DNA from: an uncultured Bacilli bacterium
Lineage (GTDB): Bacteria; Bacillota_I; Bacilli_A; RF39; UBA660
Length of the DNA: 64,000 bases
Direction: 5' to 3'
NCBI GenBank assembly: GCA_949425635.1
Contig: CASPWD010000003.1
Span: 62,001-126,000 of the forward strand
Position numbers and translations under genes: made by a program. Under the pieces are notes generated by a model. The model ran no database searches. It had not been told where the DNA came from and was given only the letters and a program-made list of their open reading frames with translations. Shown piece after piece: positions 61,905-64,000 of this stretch. The stretch's first letter is position 1; the number at the start of each line of letters is the position of its first letter.

Positions 61905-61978
61905 AAAGTAGGTTAATATAGTATCTCGCATTAGATATAAAATTTATATTTGACGTCAATATAATTTACTCCTACTTT
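61905..61978 (+). ncRNA. Cloverleaf-like RNA with non-tRNA loops
   Basis: Closing stem AAAGTAGG/CCTACTTT, inner stems TATCT-CGCATT-AGATA (6-base loop) and ATATT-TGACGTC-AATAT (7-base loop). Shape of a small tRNA but without T-loop or anticodon signatures. Confidence 0.35.
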
Positions 61979-61987
61979 ACATTATAC

Positions 61988-62058
61988 CCTTTGATAGTTT
62001 AGTGGGAAAATCCCCTGTATGCGACAGGGAGTCAATGGTTCGAATCCATTTCAAAGGC
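61988..62058 (+). tRNA. Unusual tRNA, structural anticodon TGC, A33
   Basis: Perfect acceptor CCTTTGA/TCAAAGG, anticodon stem CCCTG/CAGGG and T-arm AATGG-TTCGAAT-CCATT, discriminator C, no CCA. Loop TATGCGA puts A at position 33 and G at 37. It lacks the G3-U70 pair required by alanyl-tRNA synthetase, so it is probably not charged with alanine. Confidence 0.6.
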
Positions 62059-62102
62059 AAGTCTAAAATATATAGGCAGAATTCACTATATAGAGATTAG
62101 GC

Positions 62103-62142
62103 AAAAAGATGCTGAGAGCTGCAGAAATCAAGCATCTTTTTA
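62103..62142 (+). terminator. Terminator-like hairpin within the tRNA cluster
   Basis: AAAAAGATGCT / AGCATCTTTTT, 11 bp, with a 17-base loop and a T-run. It precedes two more tRNA elements, so it may act as a processing signal rather than a full stop. Confidence 0.65.
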
Positions 62143-62146
62143 ATAT

Positions 62147-62218
62147 AGTCATTTAGTTTAGTAGGAAAAATTACTTTACTAATGTAAGGAGAGGTTGGTT
62201 CGAATCCAACAATGGCTG
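62147..62218 (+). tRNA. Unusual tRNA with a strained anticodon arm
   Basis: Good acceptor AGTCATT/AATGGCT and T-arm GTTGG-TTCGAAT-CCAAC; discriminator G; no CCA. The anticodon region prefers CTTTAC-TAAT-GTAAGG (4-base loop); a 7-base loop TTACTAA is possible only with a broken stem. Identity cannot be fixed. Confidence 0.5.
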
Positions 62219-62231
62219 TAAATAAAAATAG

Positions 62232-62323
62232 GGCATAGTGGCAGAGTTTGGTTTAATGCACCAGTCTTGAAAACTGGCAATCCAGAAATGGGTTCCTAGG
62301 TTCAAATCCTAGCTATGTCGCCA
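62232..62323 (+). tRNA. tRNA-Ser (anticodon TGA)
   Basis: GGCATAG/CTATGTC acceptor (one G-T), anticodon arm CCAGT-CTTGAAA-ACTGG, long variable arm (TCCAGAAATGGG), T-arm CTAGG-TTCAAAT-CCTAG, encoded CCA. Reads TCA and TCN family codons. Canonical. Confidence 0.93.
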
Positions 62324-62327
62324 TAAC

Positions 62328-62394
62328 AGGTTCAACTTGGTGGGAATAGCACTTCAAGAGCCTAAAGAAAGCCAATCCCACAGGATAATAACCT
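62328..62394 (+). ncRNA. Structured RNA after tRNA-Ser(TGA)
   Basis: Nested stems AGGTT/AACCT (62328/62390) and GTGGGA/TCCCAC (62340/62376). A separate 10-bp hairpin, AACAAATATA/TATATTTGTT, lies at 62403-62443. No ORF. Confidence 0.4.
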
Positions 62395-62461
62395 ATCTAA
62401 ATAACAAATATATGAGTAGTGGTTTAAAGAAAGTATATTTGTTACTTGGGTAAATAATTAT

Positions 62462-62495
62462 AAATAAGTAGGTTTATTCCTACTTATTTTTATTT
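62462..62495 (+). terminator. Rho-independent terminator of the RNA island
   Basis: AAATAAGTAGG / CCTACTTATTT perfect stem, 6-base loop, T-rich tail. Confidence 0.9.
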
Positions 62496-62505
62496 TCAAA
62501 AATGC

Positions 62506-62534
62506 TTGACATATTTTAAAACTTATAGTATAAT
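62506..62534 (+). promoter_or_regulatory. Conserved early-type promoter, copy 9
   Basis: TTGACA, invariant spacer, TATAAT (62529-62534), immediately after a terminator. Confidence 0.9.
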
Positions 62535-62543
62535 AGATATAAG

Positions 62544-62556
62544 AAGATGTTATAAT
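62544..62556 (+). promoter_or_regulatory. Class 2 motif (AAGATGTTATAAT)
   Basis: Perfect copy only 10 bases downstream of an early promoter, so the gene at 62578 may be read by two promoter classes. Confidence 0.6.
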
Positions 62557-62577
62557 ATTTGTAGGAAGGTGTTATAA

Positions 62578-63066
62578 ATGGCAAATGAATTAATAATTAA
62601 AAATATAAACAATATAGATATAGATTTATTATCAACAGAAGATTTAGTAGAATTAAAAGATTGTGTAGTAAATACTATAAATTTAAGTAAATTGAATGAG
62701 GATATTGCGAAAGCATGTATGAATTTAAGTCAGGTAGGACCACCATCATTTATGGCAGATGTTGTATATATTGCAATGGACAATCAAAAAAGATTAGATA
62801 TAATCTATATGCTAATGAATAATTTTAATTTATTTAAAAATGATGTTAAAAACTTCAAAAGAAATAAAAATGATTGTAATGATAATATAGAATATGTATA
62901 TAGTTTTCTTGGTAGAACACAAAGTCTAATAAAATCAATTATAGATTTTGGAGATTTCAAAAAGAATGAATATGAAGAAAATCAAAAGCAAGTAAAATTA
63001 AATGCAGAAAGAGTTGAAAAATTACAAAAAGAACAACAGAAAAGATTAAAGAAAGGAGATAATTAA
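62578..63066 (+). CDS. Hypothetical protein, 162 aa
   Basis: GGAAGGTG before ATG. Helical, with a Lys/Gln-rich coiled-coil C-terminus. Overlaps the next ATG. Unknown. Confidence 0.65.
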   Translation: MANELIIKNINNIDIDLLSTEDLVELKDCVVNTINLSKLNEDIAKACMNLSQVGPPSFMADVVYIAMDNQKRLDIIYMLMNNFNLFKNDVKNFKRNKNDCNDNIEYVYSFLGRTQSLIKSIIDFGDFKKNEYEENQKQVKLNAERVEKLQKEQQKRLKKGDN

Positions 63067-63194
63067 TGGAACCTGATTTACAACATATTAATTATGAGTA
63101 TCAAGAAAGACAGAGAAAGAAAAATGTAAAAGAATATCAAGATAGATTTTTTAAAAATCTAAGTAAAAGAAGCAATAAAAAGAAAAGGAAGTGA
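63066..63194 (+). CDS. Small basic protein, 42 aa
   Basis: ATG overlaps the previous stop (TAATG). Very Lys/Arg-rich (tail KRSNKKKRK); may bind nucleic acid. Unknown. Confidence 0.6.
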   Translation: MEPDLQHINYEYQERQRKKNVKEYQDRFFKNLSKRSNKKKRK

Positions 63195-63199
63195 TTAAA

Positions 63200-63601
63200 A
63201 TGATTATAAGAACAAGTTTTAGTGATAATGATTATACAGAAGATTTAAAGAACTATTGGGATAGATTTTGGTTTAAAAATTATTATAGTGCTTCCGATAA
63301 ATATAAATATTTAGATGATTATGATAGTTTATTAAAATATAGAGAACTCTATATTGAAGCACATGATTTATTAGATAAAGTATTTTTAGATAAAGATAAA
63401 TTAACTAATGCAGATATTGAAAAGTTTATTGAAGTTATTAGAAAAAGTATATTAGCATATATAGAAAAAGAACATTTAGATAGTATTAAATATTTAACTA
63501 CATCTCTTTCAATAGATATAGTTGATGGAGTAGAAGATAAATGTGAAAATGGAGAAGTTATTTACTACTTTTTAGAAACTAAGCAAATGGTTATATTATA
63601 G
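63200..63601 (+). CDS. Hypothetical protein, 133 aa
   Basis: Start ATG 63200 after AAGGAAGTG. Helical and acidic, with Tyr-rich N-terminal third. Unknown. Confidence 0.65.
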   Translation: MIIRTSFSDNDYTEDLKNYWDRFWFKNYYSASDKYKYLDDYDSLLKYRELYIEAHDLLDKVFLDKDKLTNADIEKFIEVIRKSILAYIEKEHLDSIKYLTTSLSIDIVDGVEDKCENGEVIYYFLETKQMVIL

Positions 63602-63613
63602 GAGGAACAAAAC

Positions 63614-63952
63614 ATGGCATATTATGATGGTATTTCAGATATAATTAAAAATTATATAGATATAGGAAGTTATGAAAACTTAAAATATAGTAGAACTAAT
63701 CTAAACAAAATAATAAAATGGACATCATCAAAGTATAATGAATTTACAAAAGATGAAGTAATCCAAGATTTAGTTGCTAGGATAAATTTATATGCAAGTG
63801 TTATTTGGAGATATAGATGTGGTTCCTATGCAGAAGGAAATCATAATAGAGGTAAATCTTATGTATTATATATAAAGGATTATGATAATATTTTTATAAT
63901 ATGTATATATGAACCAAAAAATATAAAAGTATATAAGTTGGAGGTAGATTAA
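63614..63952 (+). CDS. Hypothetical protein, 112 aa
   Basis: AGGAGG before the ATG. Helical first half, beta-rich second half ending VYKLEVD. Unknown. Confidence 0.65.
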   Translation: MAYYDGISDIIKNYIDIGSYENLKYSRTNLNKIIKWTSSKYNEFTKDEVIQDLVARINLYASVIWRYRCGSYAEGNHNRGKSYVLYIKDYDNIFIICIYEPKNIKVYKLEVD

Positions 63953-63953
63953 T

Positions 63954-64000
63954 ATGAAATTACCAAAATATAGAAAAGAACAAATAAAAAAATTAGGTAA
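63954..64000 (+). CDS. Partial gene at window end
   Basis: GGAGG then ATG 63954; reads MKLPKYRKEQIKKLG and runs off the window. Basic N-terminus, not identifiable. Confidence 0.5.
   Translation, partial: MKLPKYRKEQIKKLG

Noticed and set aside
61704-61959. Two overlapping minus-strand reading frames with AGFEP and GFEPT patterns
   Set aside because: This is the classic artefact of translating tRNA T-arms in reverse; the + strand holds tRNA genes here.
1-64000. CRISPR arrays, insertion sequences, integrase or attachment sites
   Set aside because: No regularly spaced direct repeats with spacers, no transposase or integrase motifs, and no duplicated tRNA ends were seen.
1-64000. Alternative genetic code (reassigned stop codons)
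   Set aside because: Conserved proteins such as polymerase, helicase, terminase and MetK read through to plausible ends without internal TAG, TGA or TAA; only the DnaX-like gene is broken, and by frame, not by a stop alone.

Overview
The window is a stretch of a large, AT-rich (by eye about a quarter G+C) double-stranded DNA phage genome. Every credible gene is on the + strand. Genes are tightly packed, often overlap by 1-4 bases, start mostly with ATG behind AGGAGG-like sites, and use the standard code. The amidase endolysin with SH3-like repeats, LLH-type holin, YneA-like division inhibitor, LemA-like protein and sigma70-type promoters point to a low-GC Bacillota host, probably a clostridium. 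No integrase, attachment site, CRISPR array or insertion sequence is visible, so a lytic lifestyle is likely but unproven.

Layout. (1) 1-6512: small unknowns, a P-loop protein, Zn-ribbon proteins and an HD phosphohydrolase. (2) 6505-19751: replication and recombination: DnaC-like loader remnant, DnaB-type helicase, primase, gp32-like SSB, family A polymerase, beta clamp, two PD-(D/E)XK nucleases, RecA, and three clamp-loader subunits; the DnaX-like gene needs a +1 frameshift. (3) 19777-24838: two paralogous small proteins, SAM synthetase, a PLP enzyme, a noncoding control region, then a possible and a clear sigma factor. (4) 24884-38657: small proteins, a repeat-containing noncoding RNA locus (26525-26870), TerD-like and Hsp20 proteins, YneA-like LysM protein, Snf2 helicase, a Thg1 homolog lacking its catalytic aspartates, LemA-like membrane proteins and a very acidic protein. 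(5) 38676-51741: lysis and virion genes: amidase, holin, a modular head-protein precursor, large terminase, neck-like proteins, and a precursor starting with an ADP-ribosyltransferase-like domain. (6) 51829-60734: accessory genes including an HTH regulator, HNH endonuclease, HAD phosphatase, orphan HsdS-like protein and a nucleotidyltransferase-phosphoesterase fusion. (7) 60751-62500: a 1.7-kb noncoding RNA island with a probable large ornate RNA and at least seven tRNA or tRNA-like elements. (8) 62506-64000: small unknown genes.

Transcription seems to use three repeated signals. An early class has TTGACA, a nearly invariant 17-base spacer and TATAAT, seen nine times plus one divergent copy. 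A second class, AAGATGTTATAAT (extended -10), is seen about eleven times. A third, GTAAAATATTAATGATG, is seen five times, only in front of lysis and virion genes. Phage sigma-like proteins at 23034-24838 are plausible readers of the later classes.

The most unusual content is: the two virion precursors with repeated SKK(I/L)xE sites resembling T4-type prohead protease sites, one releasing an ART domain as in T4 Alt; the RNA island and nearby RNA-handling genes; the dnaX frameshift; and a leader-peptide attenuator at 44007-44073.
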